Shown here in pieces: positions 27,111 through 33,672 of a stretch of DNA of 39,819 bases. Source of the stretch: an uncultured Synechococcus sp. (GTDB lineage: Bacteria > Cyanobacteriota > Cyanobacteriia > PCC-6307 > Cyanobiaceae); contig CAJXPL010000024.1 in assembly GCA_913057985.1 (NCBI GenBank), forward strand, positions 1 through 39,819, written 5' to 3'. A program made the position numbers and the translations under genes. Position 1 is the stretch's first letter. Each line of letters begins with the position of its first letter. The notes below the pieces were generated by a model. That model was not told where the DNA came from and did not search any database. It saw nothing but the letters and a program-made list of their open reading frames with translations.

Positions 27111-28250
27111 ATGCACTGCCTAGGGCTCATGAGCGGAACCAGCGCTGACGGTGTTGATGCCGTGCTGGCGCGCTTCGACGGCCCACCCCAGCATCCGCAG
27201 TGGTCCTTGCTGCGCCACCACCATCAGCCCTATCCACCTCAACTGCAGCGGCAGGTGGTGGCCGCCGGCCAGGGTGCTCCGATACCCGCCTCCGGATGGC
27301 TGGAGCTGGCGGAAGCGATCACGCAGGTGCAGGCGGACGCGGTGCAGGCCTGCGACCCCGAAGCCAAGGCTGAGCTGGTGGGCTGCCATGGCCAGACCGT
27401 CTGGCACCGTCCACCAGTTCAAGGCTCCCGAGGGGCCAGTTGGCAGATGCTGCAGGCACCGCTGCTCGCCCAGCTCCTGCAACGCCCAATCATCCATGAC
27501 TTCCGCGCTGCTGATCTGGCCCTTGGGGGGCAGGGAGCACCGCTCGTGCCTCGGGCCGATGCGGCACTGCTGGGGAACACGCAGGGCTGGCGGGCACTGC
27601 TGAACCTGGGCGGCATTGCCAACCTCACCCTCATCCCCCCCTGCGGTGGAGTGGATCGGCATGCCGCGATCTTGGGATGGGACTGCGGCCCCGCCAACAG
27701 CCTGATTGACCTGGGCATGCGCCAGTTCACCAATGGCGCCCAAAGCTTCGACAAGGGTGGAGCGATGGCAGCTCAGGGCCATGCGGATGAGGGCTGGATC
27801 CAGCGCTGGCTCCAGGAGGAGTACTTCCAGCTGGCACCACCGAAATCCACGGGACGGGAGTGTTTCGGACAGGACGACCTCAACCGGCGGCTACTTCAGC
27901 TCTGTGGAGCCTCAGCGGCAGATGCAATCGCCACCCTGACGGCCTTTTCCGCAGCTGTGGTTGCCCAGGATCTGGCACGTCTGCGACAGAGCGTTGGGAT
28001 CGCACCGATCGAACTGATCACAGCCGGAGGTGGCAGCCAAAACCCGGTGTTGATCGATGAGCTGCGGCGGCGCTGCCGAGGCGCACAAATCGATGCAAGC
28101 AGTAGCCTGGGAGTTCCGACGGAAGCCCGAGAAGCGCTGGTCTTCGCGTTGCTGGCCTGGTGGCACCAGCAGAATCACCCCGGCAATGTGCCGACCGTCA
28201 CCGGAGCCAGCAGGGAAGCCGTGCTCGGCGTGCGGGTGAATCCGGCCTAA
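27111..28250 (+). CDS. anmK: Anhydro-N-acetylmuramic acid kinase
   Basis: Enzyme of 379 residues that hydrolyses the 1,6-anhydro ring and phosphorylates anhydro-MurNAc to MurNAc 6-phosphate, recycling peptidoglycan. The N-terminal signature GLMSGTSADGVDAVL binds phosphate. HDFRAADLALGGQGAPLVP and LLNLGGIANLTLIPP are strongly conserved in AnmK, as is ITAGGGSQNPVL near the C-terminus. Length is typical. It begins four bases after the KtrA stop, so it is part of the ion-transport operon although its role is different. The stop overlaps the convergent ribbon-helix-helix gene by four bases. Confidence 0.95.
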   Translation: MHCLGLMSGTSADGVDAVLARFDGPPQHPQWSLLRHHHQPYPPQLQRQVVAAGQGAPIPASGWLELAEAITQVQADAVQACDPEAKAELVGCHGQTVWHRPPVQGSRGASWQMLQAPLLAQLLQRPIIHDFRAADLALGGQGAPLVPRADAALLGNTQGWRALLNLGGIANLTLIPPCGGVDRHAAILGWDCGPANSLIDLGMRQFTNGAQSFDKGGAMAAQGHADEGWIQRWLQEEYFQLAPPKSTGRECFGQDDLNRRLLQLCGASAADAIATLTAFSAAVVAQDLARLRQSVGIAPIELITAGGGSQNPVLIDELRRRCRGAQIDASSSLGVPTEAREALVFALLAWWHQQNHPGNVPTVTGASREAVLGVRVNPA

Positions 28251-28540
28251 CCGGGCCGGTGCAGGCGCAGGCGCCGGGGGGCGCCCCGAAGACGGCGTGG
28301 CTGCTGTGATTCCAGGGCGGACCGCAAGCGCTCCTCACGGGTCGGGGTCGGTGCGGACGCCTCCAACTCCTGCTCATGGCGTTGCACACCCTGCTGGATC
28401 AGCACCCGCGCCATGTTGCTCACCGTGCGGGATTCCAACTCCGCCATCGCTGTGAGACGCGCGCAGAGATCCTCAGGCAGAACCACCTGAATTCTGGGGG
28501 ACTTGGGCTTCCCGCTGGATGAGGTCTGACGGGTGGGCAC
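28247..28540 (-). CDS. Ribbon-helix-helix (CopG/Arc-like) DNA-binding protein
   Basis: Protein of 97 residues from GTG 28540. Residues about 14-55 show the pattern of a ribbon-helix-helix fold: the short strand RIQVVLPEDL, helix 1 CARLTAMAELESR, then TVSNMARVLIQQGVQR. The C-terminal half is arginine/proline-rich. An in-frame TTG at 28594 would add 18 residues of non-helical sequence, so GTG is preferred. Such proteins usually repress transcription as dimers of dimers; no toxin gene is adjacent. The divergent neighbour at 28646 and the inverted repeat between them may be its target. Confidence 0.75.
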   Translation of the reverse strand: MPTRQTSSSGKPKSPRIQVVLPEDLCARLTAMAELESRTVSNMARVLIQQGVQRHEQELEASAPTPTREERLRSALESQQPRRLRGAPRRLRLHRPG

Positions 28541-28581
28541 GACCGGATCCCCAAGAAGGGGCTCTGCTACTAAAAAGTGTA

Positions 28582-28614
28582 CATAGATGGTCAAGGGTAG
28601 TATCCATGACTATG
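28582..28614. promoter_or_regulatory. Imperfect inverted repeat between divergent small genes
   Basis: CATAGATGG (28582-28590) and CCATGACTATG (28604-28614) form an interrupted inverted repeat with outer arms CATAG/CTATG and inner arms ATGG/CCAT. It lies between the ribbon-helix-helix gene (minus) and a basic small protein gene (plus), a usual place for an autoregulatory operator. Function is inference. Confidence 0.35.
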
Positions 28615-28645
28615 GTGGGGGCATTGGTCCTCCTCGGAGTACCCC

Positions 28646-28945
28646 ATGACACAAGCCACACCACGCTCCCGTCGCAGCCCAGCCGGCTCCCGCGCTCGGT
28701 CCCGACGTCCCCGTCGCAGCGCTGAAAACAGCGATGTGCTGGTTTCAGCCGTGATCAGCACTTATTTGCTGACCCACCTGCACCACGTGTTGCAACGAGC
28801 CGAATACGGCGCCTCCCAGGAAGGACGCAGCACCCAGGCGGCCAACTACGCCCAACTGCGCAAGGTGCTCTGCATGGATGCCCGCAGCATGGAGGACGCC
28901 TCAGCACTGGGGCAACTCGATGACGGCATCGAACAAGCTGCCTGA
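28646..28945 (+). CDS. Small protein with arginine-rich N-terminus, unknown function
   Basis: Protein of 99 residues from ATG 28646, preceded by a GGAG-like site. The first 27 residues are rich in arginine and serine (RSRRSPAGSRARSRRPRRS), probably a disordered nucleic-acid- or membrane-binding tail. The remainder is helical (VLVSAVISTYLLTHLHHVLQ, then NYAQLRKVLCMDARSMED). There is no signal peptide and no recognised domain. It is transcribed divergently from the ribbon-helix-helix gene and may be controlled by it. Confidence 0.65.
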   Translation: MTQATPRSRRSPAGSRARSRRPRRSAENSDVLVSAVISTYLLTHLHHVLQRAEYGASQEGRSTQAANYAQLRKVLCMDARSMEDASALGQLDDGIEQAA

Positions 28946-28992
28946 CAAGACTCCCGGTGCTGAATAGCGTTTGAGCAGTTGCTCAGATCGCG

Positions 28993-29223
28993 ATGGCTTC
29001 CAACGCGGCATCGCTGTACGCCCGAATCAGCAGCAATCCGGAGCAGACCCAGGCCCTGTTCCGTCAGGCGCTGCAGGATCCCAACGGCGCCATGGCCAGC
29101 ATCTGCAGTCTGGGCGACCAGCTGGGGCTACCCGTCACGGCCCAGGAGGTGCGCGAGCATCTGGCCAGCCTCGACGATGAAGAAAGCCAGCGCTGGCTGG
29201 TTAAAGCACGGGGCGGTCTTTGA
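28993..29223 (+). CDS. Nif11-like peptide
   Basis: Protein of 76 residues that fits the Nif11 leader pattern: the N-terminal helix SLYARISSNPEQTQALFRQA, the DP turn, ICSLGDQLGLPVTAQEVREH, then acidic ASLDDEES. In marine picocyanobacteria Nif11-type leaders precede prochlorosin-like core peptides after a double-glycine site. Here the chain ends RGGL, so a GG is present but essentially no core follows. It may be a free-standing Nif11 protein, a degenerate precursor or a regulator. No LanM-type modification enzyme is in the window. The 3' end overlaps a convergent membrane protein gene by 23 bases. Confidence 0.7.
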   Translation: MASNAASLYARISSNPEQTQALFRQALQDPNGAMASICSLGDQLGLPVTAQEVREHLASLDDEESQRWLVKARGGL

Positions 29224-29377
29224 ACTCGAGAGCGTCAGACGTCAGAGATGCCTGGGGCTCGGCGCGCTCACGGCGTTCGTAGCCGCCACCTCCGGCCCAA
29301 CTGAAGAAGAGCAAATAACTCACGATCGCCAGGCCTGCGGCCACCACAAGAGCGGCTAGCTGCTCCAGTTTCAGCAT
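29201..29377 (-). CDS. Single-pass small membrane protein, unknown function
   Basis: Protein of 58 residues from ATG 29377, with GGAGG about nine bases upstream. One transmembrane helix (about 6-25, LAALVVAAGLAIVSYLLFF) is followed by a glycine patch and a polar, charged tail. The open frame extends to 29473, but that portion lacks a suitable start and overlaps the ABC-F gene. The family is unknown. It lies between two plus-strand genes and overlaps the end of the Nif11-like gene. Confidence 0.6.
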   Translation of the reverse strand: MLKLEQLAALVVAAGLAIVSYLLFFSWAGGGGYERRERAEPQASLTSDALEFKDRPVL

Positions 29378-29447
29378 GGCGACCACCCTCCGGAAACCTT
29401 CACCAGTTTGCCGACAGGGATGATGGGGGCCACGACGCCTTCCGCCG

Positions 29448-31172
29448 GTGCTGCGACTCGAAAACGTCAGCAAGATCTACCCCACTGGGGAAGTGCTTCG
29501 AGCTGTGACCTGGGAGGTGAAGCCCGGAGACAGGATCGGCCTGGTGGGGGTGAACGGTGCCGGTAAATCCACGCAGATGCGTCTGATCGCTGGCCACGAA
29601 GAGCCCACCAGCGGCCAGGTGGTTCGGCAGGGGGAGCCCCGCATCGCCTATCTCCAGCAGGAATTCGATGTGGACCTGGAGCGCACCGTGCGCCAGGAAC
29701 TGTTTCAAGCCTTCGGCGAAGCAGCCGAGGTCATGAACCAGCAGCAGCAGGTGGAAGAGGCGATGGGCTCCGAACGGGCTGCGGAGGATCCCGACCATCT
29801 GGACCAGCTGATCCAAGAACTGGGAAAGCTGCAAAGCCGTTTCGAAGCACTGCATGGCTACGAACTCGATGCCCGCATCGACAAGCTCCTGCCCACGATC
29901 GGCTTCACTCCGGAGGGCGCTGAGCTGCAGGTGAAGGACTATTCCGGGGGCTGGCAGATGCGGATCGCCCTGGGAAAAATCCTGCTGCAGGAACCGGATC
30001 TTCTGCTGCTCGACGAACCCACCAACCATCTGGATGTCGAAACCATCCAGTGGCTGGAGAATTACCTGCTGGAGCAGAGCGCAGCCCTTGTGGTGATCAG
30101 CCATGACCGCACCTTCCTCGACCGGGTCTGCAATCAGATCGTTTCCACCGAACGGGGGGTGTCCCGCAGCTACCTCGGCAACTACACCGCCCACCTGGAG
30201 CAGAGACAACTGGAGCGGGAGGCCACACAGGCAGCCTTCGAACGGCAGCAGAAGGAGATCGCCACGCAACAGGCCTACATCGATCGCTTCCGCGCCAGTG
30301 CCACCCGCAGCACCCAGGCCAAAAGCCGTGAGAAGCAGCTGGACAAGGTGGAACGGGTGGAGGCACCGATCGAATCCGTGGCCGGGCCAAGTTTTCAGTT
30401 CCCGCCTGCCCCGCGCTCCGGAGCCCAGGTTGCTCTGATCGACAACGTCACCCACAGCTATGGAGACAAAATCCTGTTCCTGGGGGCTGAACTGGAGGTG
30501 GAGCGGGGTGACCGCATTGCCTTCGTCGGCCCCAATGGTGCGGGCAAGTCCACCCTGCTGCGCCTGGTGATGGGGGTTGAAACCCCCGATGAAGGCAGTG
30601 CCCGGCTTGGGGAGCACAACGTGATTGCGGGGTACTTCGAACAGAACCAGGCCGAAGCCCTGGATCTGTCCAAAACCGTGATCGACACGATGTACGAAGC
30701 GGTTCCCGACTGGACCCAGACTCAGGTTCGTTCGCTACTGGGCAGTTTCTGCTTCAGCAACGACACGGTGTTCAAGGAAGTCGGGAAGCTCAGCGGCGGC
30801 GAGAAAGCCCGCCTGGCCCTGGCCCTGATGCTGCTCACCCCCTGCAATCTGCTGGTCCTGGATGAGCCCACCAATCACCTCGACATCCCCGCCAAACAGA
30901 TGCTCGAGGATGCCTTGATGGCCTACGAGGGAGCAGCGCTGCTGGTCTCCCACGACCGCTATTTCATCTCCCGCGTCGCCAACCGCATCGTGGAACTGCG
31001 GGACGGAGAGCTGGTGATGTACCGGGGGGATTACAACTATTACCTCGAGAAAAAAGAGGAAGAAAGCGCAGCTGCCAAGGAGAAAGAACTGGCTGCAGAA
31101 CGGGAAGCCAAGCGGAAGGCCAACAAGGAGAAGCAGAAGGCACGCGACGCCCGCCGTAAAAAGGCGGCCTGA
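29448..31172 (+). CDS. ABC-F family ATPase (translation factor type)
   Basis: Protein of 574 residues with two nucleotide-binding domains and no membrane part. Domain 1 has Walker A GVNGAGKST (34-42), a YSGGWQMR signature and LLLLDEPTNHLD. The interdomain linker (about 235-320) is the charged helical arm that contacts P-site tRNA in ABC-F proteins. Domain 2 has GPNGAGKST, LSGGEKARLAL and LVLDEPTNHLD. The last 40 residues are lysine- and glutamate-rich and probably form a coiled coil, as in several ABC-F proteins. Known members act on the ribosome or give antibiotic protection; the subfamily is not determined. The start is GTG 29448. Confidence 0.93.
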   Translation: MLRLENVSKIYPTGEVLRAVTWEVKPGDRIGLVGVNGAGKSTQMRLIAGHEEPTSGQVVRQGEPRIAYLQQEFDVDLERTVRQELFQAFGEAAEVMNQQQQVEEAMGSERAAEDPDHLDQLIQELGKLQSRFEALHGYELDARIDKLLPTIGFTPEGAELQVKDYSGGWQMRIALGKILLQEPDLLLLDEPTNHLDVETIQWLENYLLEQSAALVVISHDRTFLDRVCNQIVSTERGVSRSYLGNYTAHLEQRQLEREATQAAFERQQKEIATQQAYIDRFRASATRSTQAKSREKQLDKVERVEAPIESVAGPSFQFPPAPRSGAQVALIDNVTHSYGDKILFLGAELEVERGDRIAFVGPNGAGKSTLLRLVMGVETPDEGSARLGEHNVIAGYFEQNQAEALDLSKTVIDTMYEAVPDWTQTQVRSLLGSFCFSNDTVFKEVGKLSGGEKARLALALMLLTPCNLLVLDEPTNHLDIPAKQMLEDALMAYEGAALLVSHDRYFISRVANRIVELRDGELVMYRGDYNYYLEKKEEESAAAKEKELAAEREAKRKANKEKQKARDARRKKAA

Positions 31173-31286
31173 CTGGCATCAGACGACGGCAACCAAAACT
31201 TCACACAGGTTTAGGCAGGAAGACTTATTTCTCTTTACCTGCTGTTTTCATCTGCATAGGCTGACAAAACCGACCCTCCAGCCCCG

Positions 31287-31475
31287 ATGAGCATGGTTCC
31301 CGGCCCCGGCAACAGCGAACCCGTTGGCGGTTCAACAGCACCCGGTCCGGCACCCCATGAACAGACCTGGGACGCCGTGGAAACCTATTTCCAGTGCATC
31401 ACCACCTGTTCGCTCGACGATGGAGACTGCATCACCCAATGCGTCGAACAACTGAGGGACGCCGACGACGCCTGA
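31287..31475 (+). CDS. Twin-CX3C micro-protein, unknown function
   Basis: Protein of 62 residues from ATG 31287. A proline- and glycine-rich N-terminus is followed by a helical region with cysteines C37, C41, C48 and C52, spaced C-x3-C-x6-C-x3-C. This gives two CX3C helices joined by a short acidic turn (SLDDGD), which could form two disulfides or bind a metal. The C-terminus is acidic. There is no signal peptide. The gene converges on the HtrA protease gene, ten bases away. Function unknown. Confidence 0.65.
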   Translation: MSMVPGPGNSEPVGGSTAPGPAPHEQTWDAVETYFQCITTCSLDDGDCITQCVEQLRDADDA

Positions 31476-31485
31476 GCCGAAAGCT

Positions 31486-32703
31486 TCAGCCAGGGGCCAA
31501 GGCCGACAAATCCACGGGCTTGACGTTGATCGAGACCCGCTCCTGAGCTCGCTGCACCTCAAGCACAACCGTGGCACCGACACCGCGGCGTTCAATGGCA
31601 CTGACCACCGCAGCTGGGCCAGCAACCGTCTGGCCATCGAAGCGAAGAATCACATCATCCACCTTGAGCCCGGCGCGGTCCGCCGGCCCCCCAGGTTGAA
31701 CAGCGCGAATCACCGCACCTTGCGGCACCGGGGATGTTGGGGTGGGCCGGGGCACCGGCGACAGACGGATGCCGATCACCGGATGACGGGCCTTGCCACT
31801 GGCCACCAGCTGCTGGGCAATGGTTCGAGCCCGATTGATCGGAATGGCAAAACCCAGACCCGCCCCAGGCCCTGAGCGCACCAAGGTGTTGATGCCGATC
31901 ACCTCACCGTCGGCATTGAGCAGTGGCCCGCCCGAATTACCAGGATTGATGGCCGCGTCGGTCTGAATCAGGTCAAGACGTTTGCCAGAAATTCCCAACT
32001 GAGCAACGTTGCGGTTGAGGTTGCTGATGATTCCCAGAGTCACTGTGCTCTCCAGGCCAAAGGGATTTCCCACGGCAATCGCCCAGTCGCCCACGCTGAG
32101 CCTGTCGGAATCCCCCAGATCCGCGACCGGCCAGGGCCCAGAGCCCTCCAGGCGCACCACCGCGAGATCGGTGAGGCTGTCTTTTCCCACCACTCGGGCA
32201 GGCACCCTCCTGCCATCGGACAGGTCCACGGTGAGTTGATCCGCCCCCTCCACCACATGGGCATTGGTGAGCAGCAGACCCTTGGCATCGAAGATCACTC
32301 CACTGCCTTGGCCGCGCTGCACCCTGGAGCGCGGGGCTGTGGCGCGTGGGATGCCGAAGAAGTGGCGAAACAAAGGGTCCTGCATCAAGGCCGGCGGCAC
32401 ACCCGCAACACTGGACTGATTGACAGTCCGCGCTGTCTCCAAGCTCACCACTGCCGGACCACTGCGCTTCACAGCGGCAGCCACAAACGAGCCGCGACGG
32501 ATCTCCGGGCGCGCCTCGGCTTGCTGAGAGCCAACGATCAAGGGAAGCGACGACACGCCGGCCACCAGCAATCCCCCCGCCAGAGCAGAGGCGACAAGCG
32601 AGCGGGACGGGGAGTTGACCACAGCTTCAGGGCGATCGGCTGCTTCAACGCTACGCAGAGCAGATCCGAAAACAGCCACGTTCCGTGTCAAAGCTGTGAC
32701 CAC
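31486..32703 (-). CDS. HtrA/Deg-type serine protease with PDZ domain
   Basis: Periplasmic or thylakoid-lumen protease of about 405 residues for protein quality control. The catalytic triad is visible as H149 (TNAHVV), D179 (LTDLAVV) and S257 (GNSGGPL), numbered from GTG 32703. A hydrophobic signal segment (about 36-60) precedes the protease. One PDZ domain occupies about 300-400 (GPADRAGLKVDDVILRFDGQ). The open frame runs on to 32922 but would overlap the divergent gene at 32761. GTG 32679 is an alternative start. Cyanobacteria have several paralogues (HtrA, HhoA, HhoB), so no symbol is given. Confidence 0.93.
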   Translation of the reverse strand: MVTALTRNVAVFGSALRSVEAADRPEAVVNSPSRSLVASALAGGLLVAGVSSLPLIVGSQQAEARPEIRRGSFVAAAVKRSGPAVVSLETARTVNQSSVAGVPPALMQDPLFRHFFGIPRATAPRSRVQRGQGSGVIFDAKGLLLTNAHVVEGADQLTVDLSDGRRVPARVVGKDSLTDLAVVRLEGSGPWPVADLGDSDRLSVGDWAIAVGNPFGLESTVTLGIISNLNRNVAQLGISGKRLDLIQTDAAINPGNSGGPLLNADGEVIGINTLVRSGPGAGLGFAIPINRARTIAQQLVASGKARHPVIGIRLSPVPRPTPTSPVPQGAVIRAVQPGGPADRAGLKVDDVILRFDGQTVAGPAAVVSAIERRGVGATVVLEVQRAQERVSINVKPVDLSALAPG

Positions 32704-32760
32704 ATGCGACCGGGGTCCCGATAGCGTGAGAATGCAGATATTCAGATGGGTCGGAGGGTC

Positions 32761-33033
32761 ATGCTCGGTTCGCTGTTTCCCCTCATCTACGGAGCGCTGT
32801 TCGTAGCCCTGTTGTGGCAGGCCTTCCGCGTGATGAGCAAGGGTTTCCGCGCTGCCAGCGGTCCGATCAACAGCGCGCTCAGCAAAGCTTCGAACGACCG
32901 CACAGGCCAGGTCACCGTCCACCCAGAACTTCTGGACAGCGAGGGACGGATCACGGAAGAGGCCCTACTGACGGTGCGCTTCGGCGGTGACGATGACGAA
33001 GCCTCGACGGCCGCGGGACCCGGCACTGAATAA
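32761..33033 (+). CDS. DUF2973-like small membrane protein
   Basis: Protein of 90 residues from ATG 32761, with GGAGG only three bases upstream; ATG 32746 in the same frame is an alternative. An N-terminal transmembrane helix (MLGSLFPLIYGALFVALLWQ) is followed by a soluble part ending in HPELLDSEGRITEEALLTVRF, the pattern I associate with the cyanobacterial DUF2973 family. The biochemical role is unknown. It is divergent from the protease gene and is followed after 33 bases by another conserved gene. Confidence 0.75.
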   Translation: MLGSLFPLIYGALFVALLWQAFRVMSKGFRAASGPINSALSKASNDRTGQVTVHPELLDSEGRITEEALLTVRFGGDDDEASTAAGPGTE

Positions 33034-33066
33034 ATTGGGCGCTTGAAGTCGACAGGGGTCGCCTGA

Positions 33067-33450
33067 GTGGATCAGAGAACACGCATCGTTGCCGCGGTCA
33101 TCAAAGGCCTCAAGCTGCCCCCACGGTTTCGGCTTCGGCTGATGAAGGAAGACCCCGTCCGCCTGGAATTGAGCCTGACTCCGGCCTACGGCAAGGACCC
33201 CATCACCGTGGGACTTGTGGAATCTCTTGATCTGGTGGCCCGGCGTGACCGGGAAGGCCGGATCCCGCGCGACCTTCAGGGCACCTGGGACTGGACCGTC
33301 CGCCACGGTCAGGTGAGCACCGGAGGCTGGAATCCTTATCTCAAGGAAGCCCTGCAGACCATGTTCGAAACCGGTCTCCCGGCCATCGTGTTTGAAGAAC
33401 TCACCGGCGAGGAGTACCACCCCGTGGATGGGACCCGCCACGTGCGCTGA
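33067..33450 (+). CDS. Conserved cyanobacterial protein, unknown function
   Basis: Protein of 127 residues from GTG 33067. It is soluble, with no signal peptide, membrane helix or cysteine cluster. Sequence character: a basic N-terminal helix (RIVAAVIKGLKLPPRFRLRL), a beta-rich centre (TVGLVESLDLVARRD) and a tryptophan-containing WDWTVRHGQVSTGGWNPYL. It lies 33 bases after the DUF2973-like gene and is probably co-transcribed. I do not recognise a named domain. Confidence 0.75.
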   Translation: MDQRTRIVAAVIKGLKLPPRFRLRLMKEDPVRLELSLTPAYGKDPITVGLVESLDLVARRDREGRIPRDLQGTWDWTVRHGQVSTGGWNPYLKEALQTMFETGLPAIVFEELTGEEYHPVDGTRHVR

Positions 33451-33548
33451 TCCGGCACGGGTTTTCTGTAAAGGCGTGCGAATGAATGCAGCAATGCCAA
33501 TGACAAGGGGGCTAGACCGGAATAACTACGGCCTTTAAGAAAGTCTTT

Positions 33549-33653
33549 ATGGCCTCCCTTGTCGTTTCCATCGGCCCGCTGGTGCGGCTGTTGGCGGCCG
33601 TCGGCGCCATCAGCAGCCTGGTGCTGTTCGGCCTGATGAATCTCATCCCGTAA
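33549..33653 (+). CDS. 34-residue hydrophobic micro-protein
   Basis: ATG 33549 to TAA 33653 encodes 34 residues: MASLVVSIGPL, then VRLLAAVGAISSLVLFGLMN, then LIP. They form a single membrane-spanning stretch. Codon third positions are mostly G or C, as in genuine neighbours, and the frame fills the gap before hrpB, ending 19 bases before the hrpB start. It resembles in size the small subunits of photosynthetic complexes, but I match it to none of PsbX, PsbY, Psb30 or PetM. No good ribosome site is seen. Confidence 0.5.
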   Translation: MASLVVSIGPLVRLLAAVGAISSLVLFGLMNLIP

Positions 33654-33672
33654 ATCGAGCGGCAACACCGCG

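Noticed and set aside
29400-30617. 405-codon minus-strand open frame opposite the ABC-F gene
   Set aside because: It mirrors both Walker regions in antisense and has no coding signature.
31190-31250. Weak hairpin (GCAGG...CCTGC then TGTTTT) after the ABC-F gene
   Set aside because: The arms are five pairs with a long loop, too weak to call a terminator.
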